This document shows positions 18,501-26,160 of a stretch of DNA of 64,000 nucleotides, piece by piece. The translations under genes and the position numbers were made by a program. The notes below the pieces were generated by a model. It searched no databases. It had not been told where the DNA came from and saw only the letters and a program-made list of their open reading frames with translations. The DNA lies in NCBI RefSeq assembly GCF_022288725.1, contig NZ_JAKNTA010000017.1, positions 60,741 to 124,740 of the forward strand, read 5' to 3'. The DNA comes from Kitasatospora sp. A2-31. GTDB lineage: Bacteria > Actinomycetota > Actinomycetes > Streptomycetales > Streptomycetaceae. Numbering within the stretch: the first letter of the stretch is position 1; the number at the start of each line of letters is the position of its first letter.

Positions 18501-18904
18501 TCGAGAAGGACGAGGCCGGGCGCGCCTACGTGGTCGACTTCAAGACCGGCAGGGAGGTGCCGACCGACAAGTCGCTGCCCGACCACAAGCAGCTCGCCGT
18601 GTACCAGCTGGCCGTCCGGGCGGGCGCGCTGAACGAGCTGCCGGGCTTCGACGGCGGGGTGCCCGCGTCGGGCGGCGCCGAGCTGGTGCAGCTCCGCAAG
18701 CCGGACAAGTCCGGCCCGGACGTGCCGAAGGTGCAGCGCCAGGAGCCGCCCGAGGGCGAGCCGTGGATCGAGAACCTGCTCGCCGAGGCGGCGGGGAAGG
18801 TGCTCGCCGAGCGCTTCGTGCCGCGGACCGGCGGCGGCTGCGACCGCTGCTCGTTCCGCCGCAGCTGCTCGGCCCAGCGGGACGGCGCCCAGCTCGTCGA
18901 GTAG
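15587..18904 (+). CDS. adnA: AdnA-type helicase-nuclease subunit
   Basis: 1105 residues: an N-terminal UvrD-like superfamily 1 motor (Walker A GPGTGKTT near residue 40, Walker B VDEYQDTD) and a C-terminal RecB-type nuclease domain with VVDFKTG and HKQLAVYQLAV. Cysteines in NCSLQW and CDRCSFRRSC can form the AddB-like iron-sulfur staple. Together with the next gene this matches AdnA-AdnB, the actinobacterial heterodimer that resects double-strand breaks. Naming A versus B follows gene order (A first in mycobacteria). GTG 15587 follows AGGA; an ATG at 15500 would add 29 residues unlike the family. Confidence 0.88.
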   Translation: MSSPYRLVRSPLAQPDPPVLDDYQRAVVEHAGGPLLVLAGPGTGKTTTLVEAVARRIERGTDPERILVLTFSRKAAMELRDRMSGRLGASAAAPQATTFHSFCYALLRAHQDPHDYAEPLRLLSGPEQDVMVRELLAGGAEDARLGSPRIAWPLDLRACLTTRGFADEVRAVLARSRELGLGEAELARFAEGVRRPDWAAAAHFLADYLDVLDLRGVLDYAELVHRAVLLAERPEVGEQLRGRYDVVFVDEYQDTDPAQVRLLRRLAGGGRDLVAVGDPDQSIYAFRGADINGILEFPQAFPRADGAPADVRVLRVSRRSGAVLLAASRELARRMPMGRLPADKLAQHRALLPSREGGRVEVYTYPTPGTELDSIADLLRRAHLEEGVPWGEMAVLVRAGGRSIPGVRRALSAAGVPLEIDGDDLPLREEPAVAQLLLALRVCAEQAARDRHAGPDAPDPLTTELAHTLLTGPLGGMDGSDLRRLGRALREEERAALRAEGRPAAVPRPAGELIREALGEPERLIALDPGYARRARDLGMLLRKVRERLAGGCTAEDALWELWDGSRRWRERLERAALRGGAAGRNADRDLDALCALFETAARAEEQVTGHRSALDLLAELEAQDIAADTLTVRAVRPEAVRLMTAHRSKGLEWRLVVVAGVQEGLWPDLRRRGSLLEADRIGRDGLAEPLSPAALLGEERRLFYVAATRAKERLIVTAVKAPAEDGDEPSRFLRELYREEVDPRTGRVLRRTPPATVEDVTHRPRRPLSVAALVAELRAVTVDPARSPELRRAAAERLATLALATDEDGLPLVPAAHPDRWWGLDDVTAAPEPLRSADLPVRLSGSGLEQLENCSLQWFLDKEVKARTVGSAAQGFGNVVHALADEVGSGRTPADLAVLMERLDTVWDALAFDAPWKSQQEKTEARAALERFLNWHVLERGRDVVATEHGFDVTLDAGGVRVRIRGSMDRVEKDEAGRAYVVDFKTGREVPTDKSLPDHKQLAVYQLAVRAGALNELPGFDGGVPASGGAELVQLRKPDKSGPDVPKVQRQEPPEGEPWIENLLAEAAGKVLAERFVPRTGGGCDRCSFRRSCSAQRDGAQLVE

Positions 18905-18986
18905 GGGCCGGGGGAGGGGCGCGGAGTAGCGAGGGTCACTCCCGCCGGCGGTCCGGCGTGTCGGTGCACCCCGTTAACGTTGCGGG

Positions 18987-21900
18987 GTGACCGCCGTGCT
19001 CAGCCATCCCGACCAGCTCAAGGACCTGCTCGGCATCCCCTTCAACCGGGAGCAGATGGCGGCCATCGGCGCCCCGCTGGAACCGGCCGTGATCGTGGCC
19101 GGCGCCGGCTCCGGCAAGACCACCGTGATGGCCGCCCGGGTGGTCTGGCTGGTCGGCTCCGGCGCGGTGGCTCCCTCGGAGGTGCTCGGCCTCACCTTCA
19201 CCAACAAGGCCGCCGCCGAGCTCGCCGAGCGCGTCCGCTCGGCCCTGCTGCGGGCGATCGCCGAGGCGGACGGGGAGCCGCCCGGCGTGCCGGAGATCTC
19301 CACCTACCACGCCTTCGCCGGCCGCCTGCTCAAGGAGCACGGCCTGCGGATCGGCATCGAGCCCGACGTGCGGCTGCTCGCCGACGCCACCCGGTTCCAG
19401 CTCGCCGCCAAGGTGCTGCGCACCGCCCGGGGCCCGTTCCCGGCCCTCACCGGGACCTTCGCCAACCTGGTCGCCGACCTGACGGCGCTGGACGGCGAGC
19501 TCGCCGAGCACCTGGTCGAGCCGGACGCGCTGCGCGCCTTCGACGAGGAACTGCTCGACACCCTGGCCACGGCCAAGCTCACCAACGAGGACCTGCGGGC
19601 CGTCCCCGGTGCCGCCCGGGCCCGGCTGGAGCTGCTCCGCCTGGTCGAGGAGTACCGGCGCCGCAAGGCCGCCGCCGGACTGATGGACTTCGGCGACCAG
19701 ATAGCCGCCGCCGCCCGGCTCGCCCAGCAGCGCCCCGAGGTCGGCGAGCTGCTGCGCGGCCAGTTCAAGGTGGTGCTGCTCGACGAGTACCAGGACACCT
19801 CGGTCGCCCAGCGGCTGATGCTGGCCGGGCTGTTCGGCGCCGGCCCGGACGGGCGGGGGAGCGGCCACCCGGTGACCGCCGTCGGCGACCCGTGCCAGGC
19901 GATCTACGGCTGGCGCGGCGCCTCGGTGGCCAACCTGGACGAGTTCCCCCGGCACTTCCCGCGGGCCGGCGGCGGCCCCGCCGCCCGGTACGCGCTGAGC
20001 GAGAACCGCCGCAGCGGCGGGCGGCTGCTCGCCTTCGCCAACGCGCTGGCCGCGCCGCTGCGCGCCATGCACGAGGGCGTCGAGGCACTGCGCCCGGCCC
20101 CGGGGGCCGAGCAGGACGGCTACGTCCGGGCCGCGCTGCTGCCGACCCACGCCGAGGAGGTCGACTGGCTGGCCGACTCGATCGCCCACCTGGTCGCCAC
20201 CGGCACCGCCCCCGGCCGGATCGCCGTGCTCTGCCGCGGCGGCGCGGCCTTCCCCGACATCCATGCGGCGCTGGTCGCCCGGGAGGTGCCGGTCGAGGTG
20301 GTCGGCCTCGGCGGCCTGCTCCAGCTGCCCGAGGTGGCGGACCTGGTGGCGGTCTGCGAGGTGCTCCAGGACCCGACCGCCAACGCCGCGCTGGTGCGGC
20401 TGCTGATCGGTCCGCGCTGGCGGATCGGCCCGCGCGACCTCGCGCTGCTCGGCCGCCGTGCCGCCGAGCTGGTCCGCACCGACCGGCCGGAGGGCGTCGA
20501 GGCGCTGGCCGCCGCCGTGGCCGAGACCGACCCGACCGAGGTGGTCTCGCTGGCCGACGCGCTGGAGACCTTCCTGACCGCCCCGTCCGGACCGGACGGC
20601 GAGCAGCCCGACGACCTGCCGTTCTCGCCCGAGGCCCGCTCGCGCTTCGCCCGGCTCGCCCGGGAACTGCGCGAGCTGCGCCGCTCGCTCGCCGAGCCGC
20701 TGATGGACGTGCTGCACCGGGTGCTCGCCGTCACCGGCCTGGAGGTCGAACTCGCAGCCTCCCCGAAGGCGTTGGCCGCCCGCCGGCGGGAGACCCTGTA
20801 CGCCTTCCTGGACGTCGCGGCCGGCTTCGCCGACCTGGACGGCGATCCGGGGCTGGCGGCCTTCCTCGGGTTCCTGCGCGCCGCCCAGGAGTACGAGCGC
20901 GGCCTGGACAGCAGCCTGCCCGGCGGGGAGGACACCGTGAAGGTGCTCACCGCGCACAAGTCCAAGGGCCTGGAGTGGGACGTGGTCGCCGTCCCCGGCC
21001 TGGTACGGGGCGCGTTCCCGTCCTCGACCGCGCGCGAGCGCTGGACCAGCACCAAGCGGGTGCTCCCGCACGCCCTGCGCGGCGACGCGGCCACCCTGCC
21101 CGACGTCCGCGGAGGCTGGAACGCCAAGTCGATGGCGGCCTTCAAGCAGGCGCTCGCCGAGCACTCCGGCACCGAGGAGCTGCGGCTCGGCTACGTCGCC
21201 TTCACCCGGCCGCGCTCGCTGCTGCTCGCCTCCGGGCACTGGTGGGGCCCCAGCCAGAAGACCCCGCGCGGCCCGTCCGCCTTCCTGGAGCAGCTGCGGG
21301 AGCACTGCGAGCAGCCCGGCGCGGGCGAGATCGAGCACTGGGCCGAGCCGCCGGAGAAGGGTGCCGGGAACCCGGCCCTGGCCGCGCCGGTCGAGCGGCC
21401 GTGGCCGCTGCCGCTGGACCCGGCCGCCCAGCAGGCCCGCCGCCAGGTCGCCGAGGTGGTGCACCGGCGCCTCGCCGGGCGGCCCGCGCCCGAGCCGGAG
21501 CCGATGGCCGCCGAGGACCGCCGTCTGGTGGAGTCCTGGGACCGCGACCTGACGGCCCTGCTCGGCGAGCTCGCGCGCTCCCGGCGCAGTGTCCGCGACG
21601 TGCCGCTGCCGGCGACGCTCTCCGCCACCCAGCTGATGCGGCTGGCCGCCGATCCGGACGGCTTCGCGCACGACCTCGCCCGCCCGATGCCGCGCCCGCC
21701 GCAGCCCGCGGCTCGCCGGGGCACCCGCTTCCACGCCTGGGTGCAGTCCCGGATCGAGCCGCTGCTGCTGGTCGAGCCGGGGGCGCTGCCCGGCGCCGAC
21801 GACGACGGCATCGAGGACGAGCAGGACCTGGAGCGGCTCAAGGAGGCGTTCCTGCGCACCCCGTACGCGAACCGGACGCCCTACCGGGTGGAGGCGCCGT

Positions 21901-22211
21901 TCCAGCTGGTACTGGCGGGCCGGGTGGTGCGCGGCCGGATCGACGCGGTCTACCGGTACGGTGACGGCGGGTCAGAATCCGGCGGCGCGTCACGCTACGA
22001 AGTGGTGGACTGGAAGACGCACCGGGAGGAGACCGCCGATCCGCTCCAGCTCGCGGTCTACCGGGTCGCCTGGGCCGAACAGTCGGGGGTTCCGCTGGAG
22101 CAGGTCACCGCGTCGTTCCTGTACGTCCGCAGCGGCCGGGTCGAACAACCGGCAGGACTTCCCGACCGAAAGACGTTGGAACGGCTCCTGATCGGGAACA
22201 GTGAAGAATGA
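18987..22211 (+). CDS. adnB: AdnB-type helicase-nuclease subunit
   Basis: 1074 residues with the same architecture as its neighbour: motor Walker A GAGSGKTT near residue 42, Walker B LDEYQDTS, motif AHKSKGLEWD, and a C-terminal RecB-like nuclease core VVDWKTHREE followed by LQLAVYRVAW. The C-terminal iron-sulfur cysteines of the first subunit are absent. GTG 18987 begins 82 bases after adnA with no terminator between, so co-transcription is likely. Known AdnAB is a DNA end-resection motor-nuclease. Confidence 0.88.
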   Translation: MTAVLSHPDQLKDLLGIPFNREQMAAIGAPLEPAVIVAGAGSGKTTVMAARVVWLVGSGAVAPSEVLGLTFTNKAAAELAERVRSALLRAIAEADGEPPGVPEISTYHAFAGRLLKEHGLRIGIEPDVRLLADATRFQLAAKVLRTARGPFPALTGTFANLVADLTALDGELAEHLVEPDALRAFDEELLDTLATAKLTNEDLRAVPGAARARLELLRLVEEYRRRKAAAGLMDFGDQIAAAARLAQQRPEVGELLRGQFKVVLLDEYQDTSVAQRLMLAGLFGAGPDGRGSGHPVTAVGDPCQAIYGWRGASVANLDEFPRHFPRAGGGPAARYALSENRRSGGRLLAFANALAAPLRAMHEGVEALRPAPGAEQDGYVRAALLPTHAEEVDWLADSIAHLVATGTAPGRIAVLCRGGAAFPDIHAALVAREVPVEVVGLGGLLQLPEVADLVAVCEVLQDPTANAALVRLLIGPRWRIGPRDLALLGRRAAELVRTDRPEGVEALAAAVAETDPTEVVSLADALETFLTAPSGPDGEQPDDLPFSPEARSRFARLARELRELRRSLAEPLMDVLHRVLAVTGLEVELAASPKALAARRRETLYAFLDVAAGFADLDGDPGLAAFLGFLRAAQEYERGLDSSLPGGEDTVKVLTAHKSKGLEWDVVAVPGLVRGAFPSSTARERWTSTKRVLPHALRGDAATLPDVRGGWNAKSMAAFKQALAEHSGTEELRLGYVAFTRPRSLLLASGHWWGPSQKTPRGPSAFLEQLREHCEQPGAGEIEHWAEPPEKGAGNPALAAPVERPWPLPLDPAAQQARRQVAEVVHRRLAGRPAPEPEPMAAEDRRLVESWDRDLTALLGELARSRRSVRDVPLPATLSATQLMRLAADPDGFAHDLARPMPRPPQPAARRGTRFHAWVQSRIEPLLLVEPGALPGADDDGIEDEQDLERLKEAFLRTPYANRTPYRVEAPFQLVLAGRVVRGRIDAVYRYGDGGSESGGASRYEVVDWKTHREETADPLQLAVYRVAWAEQSGVPLEQVTASFLYVRSGRVEQPAGLPDRKTLERLLIGNSEE

Positions 22212-22245
22212 GTCACGGAGAGCATCCAACTCATCATGGCAACGG

Positions 22246-22274
22246 GCGAAACCTGTGCGTAGTGCACGTTTCGC
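22246..22274. promoter_or_regulatory. Nested inverted repeat upstream of the PP2C phosphatase gene
   Basis: GCGAAAC (22246-22252) and GTTTCGC (22268-22274) form a perfect 7-bp inverted repeat, with a second inner pair GTGC/GCAC. It sits ~130 bases before the phosphatase start and shortly after adnB ends. It could be an operator or an RNA hairpin; the sequence alone does not decide. Confidence 0.4.
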
Positions 22275-22402
22275 GCCTATTGTGGGGTCGGTAACCGGTC
22301 AACCCCCGTGCTCCGGCCGCCAGCGAGGCCCGTATCCCCTAACCCTCCGTCATCACCGCAGGTGCCCAAGGGCATCGGCGTCTTCTGCTGGAGAGACCGA
22401 AG

Positions 22403-23596
22403 TTGAGCGCGACCGGATGGATCAGAGAGCGGTTCGCCGGGCCGACCCCGGGGGCCGCTCCGGGCGCGACCGGCACCTGGCCGAGGACGGCACTGTCGCT
22501 GCCGTTCATCGGCATGGCGCTGGTCGTCGTCCTCGACTACTTCACTGATGCCGCGGTGACCGTCGAACCGGCCCTCACCGCCGTCCCCGCGCTGGCCGCC
22601 GTGGTCAGCCACCGAACCTGGTACCCGCTCGCGATCGGCCTCTGCACGGAGGCCGCCGCCTTCCTGATGGCCTTCCACAACGACGTGCTGGGCGAGTCGG
22701 TGCACGGCGCCACCGTCTTCGCCATCGTGCTGGTCGCCGTGATCGGCTGGGTCAGCGCCACCCTGCGGCTGCGCCAGGAGAAGGCGCTCGCCGACGCCCA
22801 GCTGGTCGCCTCGATCGCCCGTCGGGTGCTGCTGCGTCCGGTCCCCGAGCGGGTCGGCACCGTCCGGGCCGCCGTCCACTACGAGGCCGCCGCCGCGCAC
22901 GCCAGGATCGGCGGGGACCTCTACGAGGTGGTCAACACCCGGCACGGCGTCCGGGCCGTGGTCGGCGACGTCCGGGGCAAGGGGCTCGGCGCGGTGGAGA
23001 CCGCCGCCGCCGTGCTCGGCGCCTTCCGCGAGGCCGCCCACCAGGAGCCTGCGCTGGACCGGGTGGCCGGCTGGCTCGCCGTCAGCCTCGACCGCGCGCT
23101 GCACGAGAACGACCACCCAGGAGTCGAGGAGGAGTTCGTCACCCTGGTGCTGATCGGGATCCGCCCCGACGGCACCGCCGAGATCGTCAACTGCGGCCAC
23201 CCCGCGCCGCTGCTGCTGCGCGGCGGCGAGCCGGTCCGGCAGCTGGAGCTGGCCGAGACGGTGCCCCCGCTCGGCGTGCTCGACCCGGCCGACGTCCGAC
23301 CGCCGGTGCACCGGATCCCGTTGCGCCGGGGCGATCGCGTCCTGCTCTTCACCGACGGCGTGATCGAGGCCCGGGACCGGGCCGGTACCTTCTACCCGCT
23401 CGCCGACCGGCTGCCGCGGTGCGCGGACGGGAACCCGGTGGACGTCCTGCAGCGGCTGCACGAGGACGTGGTGCGCCACGTCGGCCGCCAGCTCGGCGAC
23501 GACGCGGCGATGCTGCTGCTCCAGTACGACCCCCCGGTACCGCCGGGCGCCCACCTGCCGCACCAGAACGGGCTGGCGGCGCAGCCCAGGGCCTGA
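22403..23596 (+). CDS. Membrane-anchored PP2C/SpoIIE-type serine phosphatase
   Basis: 397 residues. Three or four hydrophobic segments lie in the first ~125 residues, followed by a linker helix and a SpoIIE/RsbU-type PP2C domain. Metal-site motifs include RIGGDLYEVV, VVGDVRGKG, NCGHPAPLL, LLFTDGVIEARD and LGDDAAMLLL. Proteins of this type dephosphorylate anti-anti-sigma factors in partner-switching stress control; the partner here is not in the window. TTG 22403 follows GGAGAG with 8-base spacing. It converges on the next gene with only ~20 bases between stops. Confidence 0.9.
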   Translation: MSATGWIRERFAGPTPGAAPGATGTWPRTALSLPFIGMALVVVLDYFTDAAVTVEPALTAVPALAAVVSHRTWYPLAIGLCTEAAAFLMAFHNDVLGESVHGATVFAIVLVAVIGWVSATLRLRQEKALADAQLVASIARRVLLRPVPERVGTVRAAVHYEAAAAHARIGGDLYEVVNTRHGVRAVVGDVRGKGLGAVETAAAVLGAFREAAHQEPALDRVAGWLAVSLDRALHENDHPGVEEEFVTLVLIGIRPDGTAEIVNCGHPAPLLLRGGEPVRQLELAETVPPLGVLDPADVRPPVHRIPLRRGDRVLLFTDGVIEARDRAGTFYPLADRLPRCADGNPVDVLQRLHEDVVRHVGRQLGDDAAMLLLQYDPPVPPGAHLPHQNGLAAQPRA

Positions 23597-23617
23597 GCCG
23601 GCCGGGGTCCGGGCCGG

Positions 23618-24595
23618 TCAGAGGCTGACCCGCACCACCAGCGGGCGGTGGTCCGAGACCGCCGTCCGCGGTGCGGCCGCCGGGCCGACGGCTGCCCGCG
23701 GCACGCCCACCGCCAGCACGTGGTCGAACTGCACCGCCGGCCGGTGCGAGGGGTAGGTGGGCGTGCGGGCCAGGTCCTGCCAGCCCTGCAGCCGGGCCCG
23801 CGGCTCGCGCACCCGCCGGCGGCGCGGCTCCACCAGCGCCGGCCGGGCCCGCCGGGCCTCCCGCAGTTCGCGGACCCGGACCCGGGCCCGCGGTGCGGTG
23901 CGCTCCAGCGCGGCCGCCCCGCCCAGGACCGTCCGGGGCACCGCGCCGACCAGGTTGAAGTCCCCCAGCACCAGGTAGGGCCGGGGCAGGTCCGCGATCC
24001 ACCGCCGGATCGCGGCGAGCTGCGCCATGTTCCATCCCGGCACGAAGGACAGGTGCGCGGCCACCACCGTGAACGGGCCGCGCCCGCCCTCCAGGACGGC
24101 CGCCAGCGCCGCCCGCGGCTCGTCCGGGACCGGCGTCAGCCCACGCCGCCCGGCCACCCGCAGCGGCAGCCCGAACGGCGCCGGGGCGAACCGCCGGGCC
24201 CGCCAGTGCCGGACCGGCAGCCGGGTCAGCAGCGCGGTGCCGTACGAGGGCGGGGCATGGTCGCCGACCTCGCCCGGCCCGTACACCTGGATCCCGGGCG
24301 GCGCCGCGGGGTCGGGCAGCCAGCCGGCCACCGGGGCCGGGCGGCCGTGCAGCGCGGCGGCGAACCGCCAGTCCGCCGCGCCCATCGCCTTGGCGGCCGC
24401 CGCCGTCTGGTCGGTGCCGCCGGAGCGGGCCTGGTACCGGTCCACCTCCTGGAGTGCCAGGACGTCGGCGTCCAGGGCGGCCACCGCCTCGGCCAGCGGC
24501 GCGTCCGGATCGGCCGGGAAGGGCCGCGGACCGCCGTCCGGGGCGAGCGGCTGACCGTGCAACAGGTTGAAGGTGGCGATGCGCAACTGGCTCAC
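23618..24595 (-). CDS. Endonuclease/exonuclease/phosphatase family protein
   Basis: 325 residues. EEP-family motifs are all present: IATFNLLHG, LQEVD (metal Glu), AHLSFVPGWN, LGDFNLVG and the C-terminal SDHRPLVV His. This metal-dependent phosphoesterase fold cleaves DNA, RNA or phospholipid; which one is not visible. No signal peptide. GTG 24595 follows TACCGT by 6 bases without a ribosome binding site, so it may be leaderless. The 78-base gap to the divergent padR gene contains the PadR palindrome. Confidence 0.85.
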   Translation of the reverse strand: MSQLRIATFNLLHGQPLAPDGGPRPFPADPDAPLAEAVAALDADVLALQEVDRYQARSGGTDQTAAAAKAMGAADWRFAAALHGRPAPVAGWLPDPAAPPGIQVYGPGEVGDHAPPSYGTALLTRLPVRHWRARRFAPAPFGLPLRVAGRRGLTPVPDEPRAALAAVLEGGRGPFTVVAAHLSFVPGWNMAQLAAIRRWIADLPRPYLVLGDFNLVGAVPRTVLGGAAALERTAPRARVRVRELREARRARPALVEPRRRRVREPRARLQGWQDLARTPTYPSHRPAVQFDHVLAVGVPRAAVGPAAAPRTAVSDHRPLVVRVSL

Positions 24596-24636
24596 ACCGG
24601 ACGACGGTACCCGCTCGGCGGCGGAGCGGGCGCCGC

Positions 24637-24676
24637 TTGAGCCGGCCGGGCATACCGGGTATACATACTCGGTATG
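24637..24676 (+). promoter_or_regulatory. padR promoter with overlapping palindromic operator (leaderless)
   Basis: -35 TTGAGC (24637-24642), 17-base spacer, -10 TATACA (24660-24665), placing transcription start about at the ATG (24674). No Shine-Dalgarno is present. CATACCG (24651-24657) and CGGTATG (24670-24676) form a perfect inverted repeat that brackets the -10 and includes the start codon. This is well placed for autorepression by PadR. Confidence 0.7.
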
Positions 24677-25312
24677 TCCATCCGTCACGGTCTCCTCGCC
24701 CTGCTCGACCAGGGCCCGCGCTACGGCTACCAGCTGCGCACCGAGTTCGAGGCGCGCACCGGCGCCACCTGGCCGCTCAACGTCGGCCAGGTCTACACCA
24801 CGCTGTCCCGGCTGGAGCGCGACGGCCTGGTCGAGCCCGCGGGGGAGGACGAGGAAGGGCACCAGTTCTACGCGATCACCGCGTCCGGCCGGGACGAGCT
24901 GCACGCCTGGTTCGACACCCCGGTGCCGCGGACCAACCCGCCGCGCGACGAGCTGGCGATCAAGCTGGCCATGGCGGTGACCGTCCCCGGCGTGGACGTG
25001 CCCGCCGTCGTCCAGGGCCAGCGCCGCCACAGCATCAAGGCGCTCCAGGACTACACCCGGCTCAAGGGCCGGGCGCTGGCCGGCGAGGCCCGGCCCGGGG
25101 GCGGCCAGCCGGGCGGGCCCGGGGCCGACCTCGCCTGGCTGCTCGTCCTCGAGCAGCTCATCTTCCAGACCGAGGCCGAGATCCGCTGGCTCGACCACTG
25201 CGAGACCAGGCTGGCCCAGCAGGCCGAGATCGAGCAGGCCAGGGCCGCCGAGGCCGCCGCCGCGCCGGAGGGCGGCACCCGCCGGATCGGCCGCCGCCGG
25301 ACCAGGGCCTGA
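24674..25312 (+). CDS. PadR family transcriptional regulator
   Basis: 212 residues. An N-terminal winged helix (IRHGLLALLDQGPRYGYQLRTEF...VYTTLSRLERDGLV, residues 3-60) is diagnostic of PadR. A C-terminal helical dimerisation domain with LRE/QAEIEQARAAEA-like coiled helices follows. It lies 74 bases upstream of an ABC exporter operon and almost certainly controls it. The palindrome over its own start supports autoregulation. The ligand is unknown; PadR-controlled FtsX-type exporters often respond to cell-envelope-active compounds. Confidence 0.9.
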   Translation: MSIRHGLLALLDQGPRYGYQLRTEFEARTGATWPLNVGQVYTTLSRLERDGLVEPAGEDEEGHQFYAITASGRDELHAWFDTPVPRTNPPRDELAIKLAMAVTVPGVDVPAVVQGQRRHSIKALQDYTRLKGRALAGEARPGGGQPGGPGADLAWLLVLEQLIFQTEAEIRWLDHCETRLAQQAEIEQARAAEAAAAPEGGTRRIGRRRTRA

Positions 25313-25386
25313 ACCCCGTCCGGACCACAGGAACCACCCGGTCCGGCCGGTCACCCGGCCCGGGCCCACGAACAGCAGGGGGAATC

Positions 25387-26156
<770 letters not shown>

Positions 26157-26160
<4 letters not shown>

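Noticed and set aside
15107..18586. Very long open frame antisense to adnA (over 1100 codons)
   Set aside because: High-GC DNA leaves antisense frames open. The plus strand has full helicase and nuclease motifs; the antisense translation has no recognisable domain and a simple Gly/Ala/Arg/Leu-rich composition.
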